From Chryseobacterium viscerum (lineage in GTDB: Bacteria > Bacteroidota > Bacteroidia > Flavobacteriales > Weeksellaceae), in contig NZ_PPEG02000001.1 in the NCBI RefSeq assembly GCF_002899945.2, forward strand, positions 62,001 through 126,000: a stretch of 64,000 nucleotides of DNA, read 5' to 3'. The position numbers and the translations under genes are program-made. Shown in pieces: positions 27,649 to 36,020 of the stretch; position 1 is the stretch's first letter; every line of letters starts with the position of its first letter. A model generated the notes under the pieces. The model worked only from the letters and a program-made list of their open reading frames with translations. It had not been told where the DNA came from and made no database searches.

Positions 27649-30375
27649 ATGAAAAAGTACATTCTTTCACTTGCGGTTGTATCACTTTTCTATACACAAT
27701 CTGATGCGTGCGCGTGGTCAGATCCTGATTATGATTACTTCAACCTTTTTACGCAAAGTATTATCAAAGACAAGGCTTATCTTCCTTTTCTACACAGCTA
27801 TTCAAGCAGGTTCTATGGAGGATACAACCCATCATTGATTCCTGATGATAATATTGAAACATGGAAAAAGTTCTTTAATAATCAGCTTAGCTATTCTGAA
27901 ACTCAGAATCTGGTGTATAAGATCAGCATGAACGATCTGAATGCTTTAAAAAACGGAAATCCGACCAATCCTCTTTTACAAAAACTGGGTTCCGGATTTT
28001 ACCAGAAATATAAGGAAGGCATTGATTATTTAATTGAGGCCAAATATCTGGAGCCTTATATGAGCATCAATTATGTTGAAAATGATAATTCATTTTATTA
28101 CGACCGGGATGCCAATAGAAAAAATGCCACAGCTCTTGATTATAATAAAACGATTGCTGCCTTAACGTCTTTGTACAATGCAGCAAGAAACCCTGAAATC
28201 AAACAACGGTATGGATATCAACTCGTACGTCTGAATCATTATACCAGAAACTATGATTCTGCAGTACAGGCTTTCAAAAGCTATGTTGCTCCGATAAAAC
28301 TGAAAGGATCGGTTTACTTCATGTCTCTGGACCAGCTGGGGGGAGCACAAAGAGGACTGGAAATGAATAACGATGCCAACTGGAACTTCTTCCAGGTATT
28401 CATGAATAGCAAAGACCGTAAGGAATCTGCATTTGTTTCTATGAAACTTTCTGATACGGCATCTTTCAGCAATATCATGAAAAGAGCCAATACCAATGAA
28501 GAAAAGAATATGGCTTATTTCCTTCTGGGATATGAGGACTTCAACAACCCTATTCCTACCATGGAAAAGATGTATGAAATAAACCCTGATTCTGAAATTC
28601 TGAAGGTAATGGCAGCCAGAAGTATCAACGAACTGGAAAGAAGCTATCTTCCTACTTATTATTATACTTCAGATGCAGCCAATAATCCGTATGTACAAAG
28701 AGGTAAAGCTGATACTAATGTTACTTCAAAAGAGGCTAATACCCCGACTAAAACTGAAGTAAAAGAGGAAAAACTTTCTTTCTGGCAAAAGATTGTAAGG
28801 TTCTTTAAAAATCTCTTCGGAGGCTCAAAATCTAAAGAATCTGCCGATGGAAGTAAAACAGATCAGAGTGATGATGAATTACTGAATAATCCGAACAGAA
28901 TTCCTTTCTACACTACTTCCGGCTATGGATATGATGATAAGATGAAGGATTATCTTGACGATCTTGAGAAATTCACTGACAAAACCAAAGAGAAATCTAA
29001 GGATGAATATTGGCAGATTGCCAATGCTTATCTTAAATTCCTGAAAAAGGATTACAAAGAAAGCACAGAAATTCTGAATGATATCAAAACAACAAATCCT
29101 GAATATCTGGAAGAGATCAAACGAATGAAAGTTCTGAATGATATTGTTTCCCAACCAAAAATTGATGCCGAATATGAAGATCATCTGATGAAAGATTATG
29201 CGGAGTATTTCGTAGAGAAAAAAGTAGTGAAAGACACAGCCAATACAGATAATTTCGATTATTATGGTGAAGTGCCTTCTACTGCTGATTTCCTGAAGGA
29301 TGTTATGGCCAACCGTTATTTACTTCAGGGTGAAGATGGAAAATCTTTCCTGATGAACAATAAGCTTTCTGATCTTCAGTACAATCCAAACTCCGGTTTG
29401 GTAAAAAGTGTAGAAGATTTCTACAGAAAGGCTAATAAAACACAGTTTGAGCAGCAGATCATCGCCAAAAACATGGACAGTGTAGGTAACATCGATGCAT
29501 TCTTCAGCACAATTTACGGAGACAGAGCCATGAGACTTGCCGACTTTGAAAAGGCGAAATCTTATTACGAAAAAGCAAAAAGCTTTGCCGGTATTCCAAG
29601 ACAAAATTATGAATGGACAGAAAAGAGCGGCCAAACCATAACGACCAAGCAATATACTCCTGCAGAATATGACGGATTTAAAAACATTTCAGATCTGGTA
29701 TTCGGGCATAATGTTTGGGAAAGTTTCGGAAGTCCGGATGCAGAAAGTATGAAAGCAGAAAATTACACTGATTTCCCTTTCATAAAAACGAGTATGAATA
29801 AACTTGAACTGGCAGATGTCCTGATTCAACTTAAAAAGATTGGAAACGGAACGGGTGAAAAGGCTGCAAAGGCCAACCAGCTTATCGGAAACTTATTGTA
29901 TAATACTTCTATTTTAGGATATTACCGTGAATTGTTTGTCATGGATATTGACAACAGCAACGGTGGTAAATACAACTTCTGGAACACCGACAGAAAGAAT
30001 CCTTACAAGTATTATTACAAAAACTTCCTTGACACTTCTTATATTGAACCTGATAATTTTGATTTGTCAATAAGCTATTATCAAAAAGCTCTTAAGCTTT
30101 CTAATAACAAGGAAGAAAAAGCAAGACTCTTATTCCAGATGGCAAGTGCTGAACAGGGTAAATATTACCAGTACGAAGCAAAGGCTCCAAAAGACTTTGA
30201 TTATTCCGATCCAAAATGGTCTGAAAAAGAAGATGCCCGCCAGAAAGAAATGGACCATCTTAAGAATCAAAAATACAGAACCTATTTTGCTCAGTTAAAA
30301 GCTCAGTATTCTGATACAGAAACTACGAAAAACCTGATGGGAAGCTGTAGTTATTTTAGTTATTTCATGAAATAA
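27649..30375 (+). CDS. Large secreted protein, unknown, with helical repeats
   Basis: A 908-residue exported protein (signal peptide MKKYILSLAVVSLFYTQSDAC). The body is rich in Tyr, Asn, Lys and Asp and appears mostly helical with TPR-like stretches, for example AMRLADFEKAKSYYEKAKSF (about 625-645) and LSISYYQKALKLSNNKEEKA (about 805-825). A charged, low-complexity linker at about 345-410 contains an amphipathic, Trp/Phe/Lys-rich helix, FWQKIVRFFKNLFGG (378-392). No catalytic motif is visible. It may be a periplasmic scaffold working with the lipoprotein encoded just upstream. Confidence 0.75.
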   Translation: MKKYILSLAVVSLFYTQSDACAWSDPDYDYFNLFTQSIIKDKAYLPFLHSYSSRFYGGYNPSLIPDDNIETWKKFFNNQLSYSETQNLVYKISMNDLNALKNGNPTNPLLQKLGSGFYQKYKEGIDYLIEAKYLEPYMSINYVENDNSFYYDRDANRKNATALDYNKTIAALTSLYNAARNPEIKQRYGYQLVRLNHYTRNYDSAVQAFKSYVAPIKLKGSVYFMSLDQLGGAQRGLEMNNDANWNFFQVFMNSKDRKESAFVSMKLSDTASFSNIMKRANTNEEKNMAYFLLGYEDFNNPIPTMEKMYEINPDSEILKVMAARSINELERSYLPTYYYTSDAANNPYVQRGKADTNVTSKEANTPTKTEVKEEKLSFWQKIVRFFKNLFGGSKSKESADGSKTDQSDDELLNNPNRIPFYTTSGYGYDDKMKDYLDDLEKFTDKTKEKSKDEYWQIANAYLKFLKKDYKESTEILNDIKTTNPEYLEEIKRMKVLNDIVSQPKIDAEYEDHLMKDYAEYFVEKKVVKDTANTDNFDYYGEVPSTADFLKDVMANRYLLQGEDGKSFLMNNKLSDLQYNPNSGLVKSVEDFYRKANKTQFEQQIIAKNMDSVGNIDAFFSTIYGDRAMRLADFEKAKSYYEKAKSFAGIPRQNYEWTEKSGQTITTKQYTPAEYDGFKNISDLVFGHNVWESFGSPDAESMKAENYTDFPFIKTSMNKLELADVLIQLKKIGNGTGEKAAKANQLIGNLLYNTSILGYYRELFVMDIDNSNGGKYNFWNTDRKNPYKYYYKNFLDTSYIEPDNFDLSISYYQKALKLSNNKEEKARLLFQMASAEQGKYYQYEAKAPKDFDYSDPKWSEKEDARQKEMDHLKNQKYRTYFAQLKAQYSDTETTKNLMGSCSYFSYFMK

Positions 30376-30391
30376 TAGTTTTAAAGTAAAT

Positions 30392-30422
30392 AAAAAAAGG
30401 AATCAAATTGATTCCTTTTTTT
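30392..30422. terminator. Bidirectional terminator overlapping the end of the downstream convergent gene
   Basis: AAAAAAAGGAATCA-AAT-TGATTCCTTTTTTT is a perfect 14-base inverted repeat with A/T tails on both sides. Its right arm is within the last codons of the minus-strand gene (stop at 30403-30405). Confidence 0.88.
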
Positions 30423-30903
30423 GTTCATGCTTCTGCATCCATTCTTCATGTTTTCTTTTAAAGAATTCATATTTATAATCCTGATTTCTCTGTGCAGCAT
30501 CAATGGAGTGAGAAGTATGGATATCTGCATCTTTTTTGGCAAGCTCACCCAGTTTTTCATAATAGATATGAAGCTGATCCAATTCTGCTTCTGTAAGATC
30601 TTCAATATCTACAATCCTGTTGCTGGCTTTTTCGTGAGCCGCCAAAAGCTCATTCAGCTTTATTTGTATGGCTTTTGAATCTTTATTCTGAGCTTTCTGA
30701 ATCAGGAATACCATGAGAAATGTAATGATTGTAGTTCCGGTATTGATCACCAGCTGCCAGGTTTCTGAATAGTCAAAAAAAGGACCTGAAACCGCCCAGA
30801 CCACAACGATGAGGAAAGCTCCTATAAAAGCATAAGCACTTCCTGTAAACTTTACAGCCCAGTTTGAAAAATTTTCAAAAAAATGATTCCCTTTATGACC
30901 CAT
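30403..30903 (-). CDS. Low-affinity iron permease-like membrane protein
   Basis: A 166-residue protein with the pattern of the small low-affinity iron permease family (Iron_permease, PF04120): NWAVKFTGSAYAFIGAFLIVVVWAVSGPFF, cut here as NWAVKFTGSAYAFIGAFL then a second span with WQLVINTGTTIITFLMVFLIQ. A soluble C-terminal coiled coil (about 75-150) with IQIKLNELLAAHEKASNRIV is also typical. Function in iron transport is assigned by family name only; some members may be general membrane proteins. It neighbours other iron-related genes on the same strand. Confidence 0.82.
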   Translation of the reverse strand: MGHKGNHFFENFSNWAVKFTGSAYAFIGAFLIVVVWAVSGPFFDYSETWQLVINTGTTIITFLMVFLIQKAQNKDSKAIQIKLNELLAAHEKASNRIVDIEDLTEAELDQLHIYYEKLGELAKKDADIHTSHSIDAAQRNQDYKYEFFKRKHEEWMQKHEQKKESI

Positions 30904-31008
30904 AACTTTTACTTTTTTATATACTAAATGTATAAAAAAATAATCTGAAAACGGAAAAAGAAATGAATATATGGTACCTAAACACTTCAGACAGCAGCCT
31001 ATCCTATT

Positions 31009-32205
31009 TTATTTCATTTTTCTAAACCTGTGCCACCAGATGAGAAATCCAGTCACAGGCAGAGAGCAGCCAATAAGAGACACTATAAAGTAGAGAATAA
31101 TACTCGGCAGCCCCATGATCTCCCCTGTATGCAAAGGTTTTGCTAAAGCGGTAAATTGTTTGTTCAAAGGTTTATCCGAGAATAGTTCTTTGGTCTTGAA
31201 AACTCCTGTTTTATCAAATGTTACTTCATCCGGAAACATCATTCCAAGGAAATTCTGCCTGTTGGTTTTGATCACAACATAACGCGGATTTTCTTTGTTG
31301 GGCAGTTCTATACTGGTAACCGCAGGATAAGGGAGGTGATGATCTGCCAGCTTTAAAATCTTATCCACAGAAGCGGAAGCCACATTTTTCAGATTTTTCT
31401 TTTCATCCTGCTTTTGAAGCATATCTCCAAGAAGTCCTCCAAAGGCATCTTCACCACTGTCTTTTTCTTTTGAAATACTATCTATTGAAGACCCTCCCAG
31501 ACTTACAATAAGTGCATTTTTCACCCATGGATAGGTTATATACAATCCGGTAACAGCAATAAAGAAAAGCATTAAAAAAGTATAAAACCCAAGCGTATTG
31601 TGTAGATCATAATTGACCCGCTGAAATTTCGCTTTCAACATAACCGTCAACCCCTGTTTCAAAAACTTCAGCTTTTTCGGAAGCCAAAGGATGAAACCAG
31701 AGATCAGAAGAATACAAAACATCAGAACCGATGCTCCTACAATCTGTCTTCCTACATTTCCCATCATCAGTTTCCTGTGAAGATCAAGAACTACTTCAAA
31801 AAATTGACCGGATCCCACATTGGGCTGCCCAAGAATTTCCCCAGTATACTGATTATAATAAGTGCTTTTATCCAACTGATTTTCGCGGTAACCAATCACA
31901 TAACTTTTCCCTTTATCATCCGGAATCATTAAAGAGGTAAGTTCTTTATTCTGTTTTAATAATTCTGCCTGGATTACATCAGGGTTTTTAACTTGCCCCG
32001 AGTGGGAATATATATAAACTTTGTCTTTATTGCTAACATCAATGATCTGATTTTTGAATGCATACAGACATCCGGTAAGACACATCACAAAAACAATAGC
32101 ACTTGATAAAAGTCCCAGCCAGAGATGAATGATCCACATCAGATATTTTGTGATGGATTCGTTTTTTCTTCTTTTCCTGTAAAGGCTTTTAAATAATAAT
32201 TTCAT
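31009..32205 (-). CDS. PepSY-associated membrane protein (siderophore/iron reductase-like)
   Basis: The 398 residues show four membrane segments: about 22-45 (IIHLWLGLLSSAIVFVMCLT, with a His), about 150-175, about 205-230 (NLHNTLGFYTFLMLFFIAVTG region) and about 370-390, ending with WWHRF. The large extracytoplasmic part between about 60 and 150, and again 250-350, has the PepSY-type fold. Membrane His residues in the pattern of haem-binding diiron or siderophore-reducing proteins are present. In this family such genes accompany TonB siderophore receptors, as here, and are thought to release iron from the siderophore in the periplasm or at the inner membrane. Confidence 0.88.
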   Translation of the reverse strand: MKLLFKSLYRKRRKNESITKYLMWIIHLWLGLLSSAIVFVMCLTGCLYAFKNQIIDVSNKDKVYIYSHSGQVKNPDVIQAELLKQNKELTSLMIPDDKGKSYVIGYRENQLDKSTYYNQYTGEILGQPNVGSGQFFEVVLDLHRKLMMGNVGRQIVGASVLMFCILLISGFILWLPKKLKFLKQGLTVMLKAKFQRVNYDLHNTLGFYTFLMLFFIAVTGLYITYPWVKNALIVSLGGSSIDSISKEKDSGEDAFGGLLGDMLQKQDEKKNLKNVASASVDKILKLADHHLPYPAVTSIELPNKENPRYVVIKTNRQNFLGMMFPDEVTFDKTGVFKTKELFSDKPLNKQFTALAKPLHTGEIMGLPSIILYFIVSLIGCSLPVTGFLIWWHRFRKMK

Positions 32206-32217
32206 TGTTTAATAGCA

Positions 32218-32252
32218 AAAACATTAAGACAGTTTGACCGTCTTAATGTTTT
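32218..32252 (-). other. Perfect 13-base hairpin just upstream of the PepSY gene
   Basis: AAAACATTAAGAC-N9-GTCTTAATGTTTT. On the minus strand it ends 12 bases before the ATG and is followed by a short T run. It could terminate or attenuate transcription from the receptor/lipoprotein genes or hide the PepSY ribosome site. Confidence 0.75.
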
Positions 32253-32477
32253 AAATTAAAATTGATATGAATAAATTAAAAAAAGTTAATACAAATTCGG
32301 GTTAGGAAGCATGAAGCTGATGACGAAAATTTCTTGGTTTAAAAGAGTACTGATCTCACTTTAATCTACTTTCACCAAATTGAATAAGTTTTCTTAAAAA
32401 GGCAGTAAGCACTTTTATCCCCATATTATATTCATCTCCTTTCTTCCTGCTTCCAGCCCTCATTGGTATCAATGTCG

Positions 32478-33095
32478 TTATTTTCTTCCTTTGAACTGAA
32501 CTTCTTTTACGATGTCTTCAAATTTCACATAGTGCTCAGGGCTCAAGACTTTCTGAATCGCTAATTTTCTTTGGACATCAAATTTCTCCCAGTATTGCTT
32601 AGCCAGATCATTATTCCCGTGATAGACATCATGTGCATCATTGAATGCTTTTTCAAAGGCATCATTGGCTGCATTCACTACTTTGAATTCATCATCAGAA
32701 AGCTGAGCTTCAGTTTTGATTTTTTCTAACAGTGCGTTGTCATATCTTGGCCTTTTTCTGGCATTTTCATCAACAAATTTGTTGAACTTTTCCATCTGTG
32801 GTGTATCTAAAACCGTAGCAATTTCAATAGACTGCTGTGCTCTCAGTTCTTCATTTTTGATTCCTAAAGCTACACGGTCCATATTTCCTCCCTGCGCTTT
32901 CGCTGCCTGGAAGTTTTGCTCCTGAAGATCCTGATATTTTTTGGTGATCTCATCAAAGCTTTTTTCCTGTTCGGGGGTAAGCTTTACTTCAGTTTTGAAC
33001 TGGTTATAATCTATTCCTTTCTTTTTATCTCCGGAACATGACACCGTAACAGCGCCTAGAGCCAATGCAAAAATTAATGTTTTGATACTTTTCAT
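32478..33095 (-). CDS. Helical lipoprotein, possibly Spy/LTXXQ-like
   Basis: A 205-residue lipoprotein (signal peptide ending in Cys20, VTVSCSGDKKK). The mature part is helical and charged, with the repeated motifs LTPEQEKSFDEITKKYQ (about 38-54) and LSPEHYVKFEDIV (about 187-199), which resemble the LTXXQ motif of periplasmic Spy/CpxP proteins. The function is unknown; a chaperone or metal-stress role is possible. It follows the TonB receptor gene by 18 bases, so it is probably co-transcribed. Confidence 0.78.
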   Translation of the reverse strand: MKSIKTLIFALALGAVTVSCSGDKKKGIDYNQFKTEVKLTPEQEKSFDEITKKYQDLQEQNFQAAKAQGGNMDRVALGIKNEELRAQQSIEIATVLDTPQMEKFNKFVDENARKRPRYDNALLEKIKTEAQLSDDEFKVVNAANDAFEKAFNDAHDVYHGNNDLAKQYWEKFDVQRKLAIQKVLSPEHYVKFEDIVKEVQFKGRK

Positions 33096-33113
33096 AATAA
33101 CTGATTTTGTTGA

Positions 33114-35369
33114 TTAGAATTTATAGTTTACCTGTACCGCAAAGTTTCTAGGCTGAATCTGATCGATGTATCCTCCTCTGAAATAAGAGCTGTACCCTAC
33201 ACTATCAAAAATATTATTAAAGAATACTCTTATTCCCATTCCATTTTTCAGTGAATATCCTGCCTGAGCATCTACGGTAGTATATTCCGGCATATCAAAA
33301 GGTTTGTCTCCAGGTTTCACACTGTTCAGGTGGCCTGCTGTAAACGTTTTCTGAGTCCATTCGTCAACCGGTCTTTTTCCTACATAATAAATTCCTGCAC
33401 CAACATCAAGTCCGGATAAAGTTCCTTTATTGAATTTATAATTCAGCCATCCGTTTGCGGTATGCTTAGGAGCGTTCATTGGTGCTGATCCGTTCATGTA
33501 AGCAGGGCTGTCCTGATACTGAGCATCCAGATATGCCCATCCTGACATCACCTGAAGGTTTGGAAGAATTCTACCGATCAATTCTACTTCAATTCCTTTT
33601 CTTCTAAGGTTTCCTGCAAGACCATACATCGTTTGTTTGTTGATCACAACAGGGTTATAGTTTTCGTCAAGAATAGTGAATGAAAGGTGATCTGTTTTAA
33701 TGTCAAATACTGTTACGTTAAATCTTAAACGCTCATTAAACCAGTCTGATTTAATACCCGCTTCCCATTGTTTAGTCATTGACGGACCTACTTTACCTCC
33801 ATCTAAAAGGAAGTTATTAGAAGATCTTAAAGATGTTGTAGTGGTATATGATCCAAATACGTTAACGTTTGGAAGTGGAGAAACAATTAATCCGAAATTA
33901 GGATTCCATGTATCTACAGATTCATTGGCAGAACCATTTAATCTGCTATAACGAACTCCCAAATGTGCTTTCACATATTTCCCGATGGTCATTACATCCT
34001 GAGCCATTGCACCAATACTTGGAGTCAATACAGCGTTTGATCTTCCCAGATTTTTATAGACAACATTCACTGGAAGCTGATTTGGAATGCTTCCATTCAC
34101 TACGTCAAAAATATCAAGTGGATTAGCAGCGTAGGTTGTATTTCCAATTTTTGTAGCACGTGCCGTAATTAAATTCCCAGGTGCGATTGAGTTTTTATAT
34201 GCTTCATAGGTTGTAGATGAAGTTTCTGTTTCTCTCCAGTCAAAACCAACCTGGAAGGTATGGTTAATAAATCCTGTTTTTATTTGTTCTCCGATGAAGT
34301 CTAGTTGTAATACTTTATTGATATCTTCACCTTGTGATTTTCCTATTGTACGTTGTCTGATATTATAGTTGGTTTCACCTGCCGGTAATGAAACGGATGA
34401 AGCTTCAGAATCTGTATTGCTAACAGAATTAACGAAAGCAGCTCTCACTTTTAATTTATCCGTAAGGTTACGTACGATTGTAGTCGCGAAGTTAAAAGTT
34501 TCAGTTTTTGAATAATCAGATGTATATCCTAAAAACTTACCTTTTGGCATGTGATATAATGCTTCAACAGTTCCCGGAGCAAGGTTGATTGTTCCTCTGT
34601 CCGGTGTTCTTTTATCATGCAGATAATCCATTTCCACATTGATGTATGTTTTATCATCCGGACGGAAAGCGATAGATGGATTTACATAGATTCTTTCTCC
34701 TTTTACATGGCTTCTGAATGAATTGTTATTCTGATATGCACCATTGAATCTTACAGCAACTTTACCCTGAGAATCTAATACTCTCTGGAAGTCTACCGTA
34801 GGTCTGTAAAAATCCCAGCTTCCGTAACGGAATCCTACATTAGTCTGATCAATAAACTGTGGTCTTTTCGTTACAACATTGATAACTCCTCCTGCAGATC
34901 CCAATCCGTTTCCTATTCCCTGACCAATTGCGGCAGATCCTTTGATCACCTGAATACTTTCTACTCCCTGCATATCTGTGATCATCCCTGCAGTACGGAA
35001 ATCTGAATCCAGCTGCACTCCGTTTTTCAATACGGGAACTCCACGATACCCTCTGATGGACATACTTTCGTTCCCTCCGCCATAACTTGAAAACAAGGTT
35101 ACCCCTGGAACGTTTTTGGCAACATCAGTGACTGTAAGTGCTCCTAATTCTTCAATTGCTTTATGGGAAATTACAGAAATACTCTGAATCTGATCTCTGG
35201 TTTTCAAAGGCAATCTTGTAATTGCATCCAGACCTTGCGGCTGTTTCTTTCTTTCACCAAATAGTTCTACTTCTTCAATTTTCTTGTGTTTAACTGAATC
35301 ATTTACTTTCTGTGCATTGGCAAGAACCCCACCTAATACTAGCAGAGAAAAGGATATTACTTTATTCAT
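33114..35369 (-). CDS. TonB-dependent siderophore receptor
   Basis: Outer-membrane receptor that takes up ferric siderophores with TonB energy. With the ATG at 35369 (MNKVISFSLLVLGGVLANAQ, a clear signal peptide) it has 751 residues. The plug domain (about 50-170) includes TRDQIQSISVISHKAIEELG, ESMSIRGYRGVP and IQVIKGSAAIGQGIGNGLGS; the barrel follows, ending NFAVQVNYKF with terminal Phe. A longer reading from 35438 has no signal peptide and is rejected. The ligand is unknown. The gene leads the unit receptor-lipoprotein, with a 12-base palindrome (35426-35437) upstream. Confidence 0.95.
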   Translation of the reverse strand: MNKVISFSLLVLGGVLANAQKVNDSVKHKKIEEVELFGERKKQPQGLDAITRLPLKTRDQIQSISVISHKAIEELGALTVTDVAKNVPGVTLFSSYGGGNESMSIRGYRGVPVLKNGVQLDSDFRTAGMITDMQGVESIQVIKGSAAIGQGIGNGLGSAGGVINVVTKRPQFIDQTNVGFRYGSWDFYRPTVDFQRVLDSQGKVAVRFNGAYQNNNSFRSHVKGERIYVNPSIAFRPDDKTYINVEMDYLHDKRTPDRGTINLAPGTVEALYHMPKGKFLGYTSDYSKTETFNFATTIVRNLTDKLKVRAAFVNSVSNTDSEASSVSLPAGETNYNIRQRTIGKSQGEDINKVLQLDFIGEQIKTGFINHTFQVGFDWRETETSSTTYEAYKNSIAPGNLITARATKIGNTTYAANPLDIFDVVNGSIPNQLPVNVVYKNLGRSNAVLTPSIGAMAQDVMTIGKYVKAHLGVRYSRLNGSANESVDTWNPNFGLIVSPLPNVNVFGSYTTTTSLRSSNNFLLDGGKVGPSMTKQWEAGIKSDWFNERLRFNVTVFDIKTDHLSFTILDENYNPVVINKQTMYGLAGNLRRKGIEVELIGRILPNLQVMSGWAYLDAQYQDSPAYMNGSAPMNAPKHTANGWLNYKFNKGTLSGLDVGAGIYYVGKRPVDEWTQKTFTAGHLNSVKPGDKPFDMPEYTTVDAQAGYSLKNGMGIRVFFNNIFDSVGYSSYFRGGYIDQIQPRNFAVQVNYKF

Positions 35370-35425
35370 CTGATAATTTTTTGCAAAATTATTATTTTTA
35401 TTGATTCTAAATAAATAAAACACAC

Positions 35426-35437
35426 TGACATATGTCA
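35426..35437. promoter_or_regulatory. Perfect palindrome TGACATATGTCA upstream of the TonB receptor gene
   Basis: A 12-base self-complementary site 56 bases before the ATG at 35369. It may be an operator for an iron- or redox-responsive regulator. It does not match the enterobacterial Fur box. Confidence 0.4.
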
Positions 35438-35561
35438 CCTTAAAAAGAACTATTAATATCAGATCATTAATCCTTCCTGAGGACTCTTTAGAATCCCCAA
35501 ACAGAAATAATCTATCGTTAATGGTTATCCCATAAACCTATTTTATGGTTATTGAAAGCAT

Positions 35562-35605
35562 AATATAAAAAAGGGCAAATTCATATTACAATGAGTTTGC
35601 CCTTT
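35562..35605 (-). terminator. Second terminator downstream of the str operon
   Basis: On the minus strand AAAGGGCAAACTCAT/ATGAATTTGCCCTTT forms a 15-base stem with one G-T pair, followed by a T run. Confidence 0.8.
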
Positions 35606-35635
35606 ATGTTTTATTTCATGTATATGTAAGATAAC

Positions 35636-35671
35636 TTCACAAAAAAATCCGTCCCTAAAAAGGAACGGATT
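35636..35671 (-). terminator. First terminator of the str operon
   Basis: AATCCGTTCC-TTTTTA-GGGACGGATT on the minus strand (one G-T pair) is followed by seven T. It starts 28 bases after the rpsJ stop. Confidence 0.85.
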
Positions 35672-35698
35672 GTATAATCATTGCAAAGTATGCAGTTA

Positions 35699-36004
35699 TC
35701 ACACTTTAATTTCAACGTCTACACCTGAAGGAAGTTCTAATTTCATTAGAGCATCAACAGTTTTAGAAGAAGAAGAGTAGATATCCATTAGTCTCTTGTG
35801 AGCTGAAAGTTGGAACTGCTCTCTTGCCTTCTTGTTTACGTGCGGAGATCTCAACACTGTGAAGATTCTCTTATTCGTTGGCAATGGAATTGGTCCGTTT
35901 ACAACAGCACCAGTAGCCTTTACCGTTTTTACGATTTTCTCAGCAGACTTGTCTACCAAGTTGTAATCGTAAGATTTTAGTTTTATTCTGATTCTTTGTG
36001 ACAT
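35699..36004 (-). CDS. rpsJ: 30S ribosomal protein S10
   Basis: Small-subunit head protein that also acts in antitermination with NusB. The 101 residues read [20 protein letters not shown], then [20 protein letters not shown] and end [11 protein letters not shown]. It is the last gene of the str operon here; in many genomes it is the first of the S10 operon. Tandem terminators follow, so rplC cannot be read from this promoter. Confidence 0.98.
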   Translation of the reverse strand: MSQRIRIKLKSYDYNLVDKSAEKIVKTVKATGAVVNGPIPLPTNKRIFTVLRSPHVNKKAREQFQLSAHKRLMDIYSSSSKTVDALMKLELPSGVDVEIKV

Positions 36005-36020
36005 TTCTTTAATTTAAAAA

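Noticed and set aside
35370..35438. Longer N-terminus of the TonB receptor
   Set aside because: The added residues are charged and put the signal peptide in the interior; the ATG at 35369 gives a normal signal.
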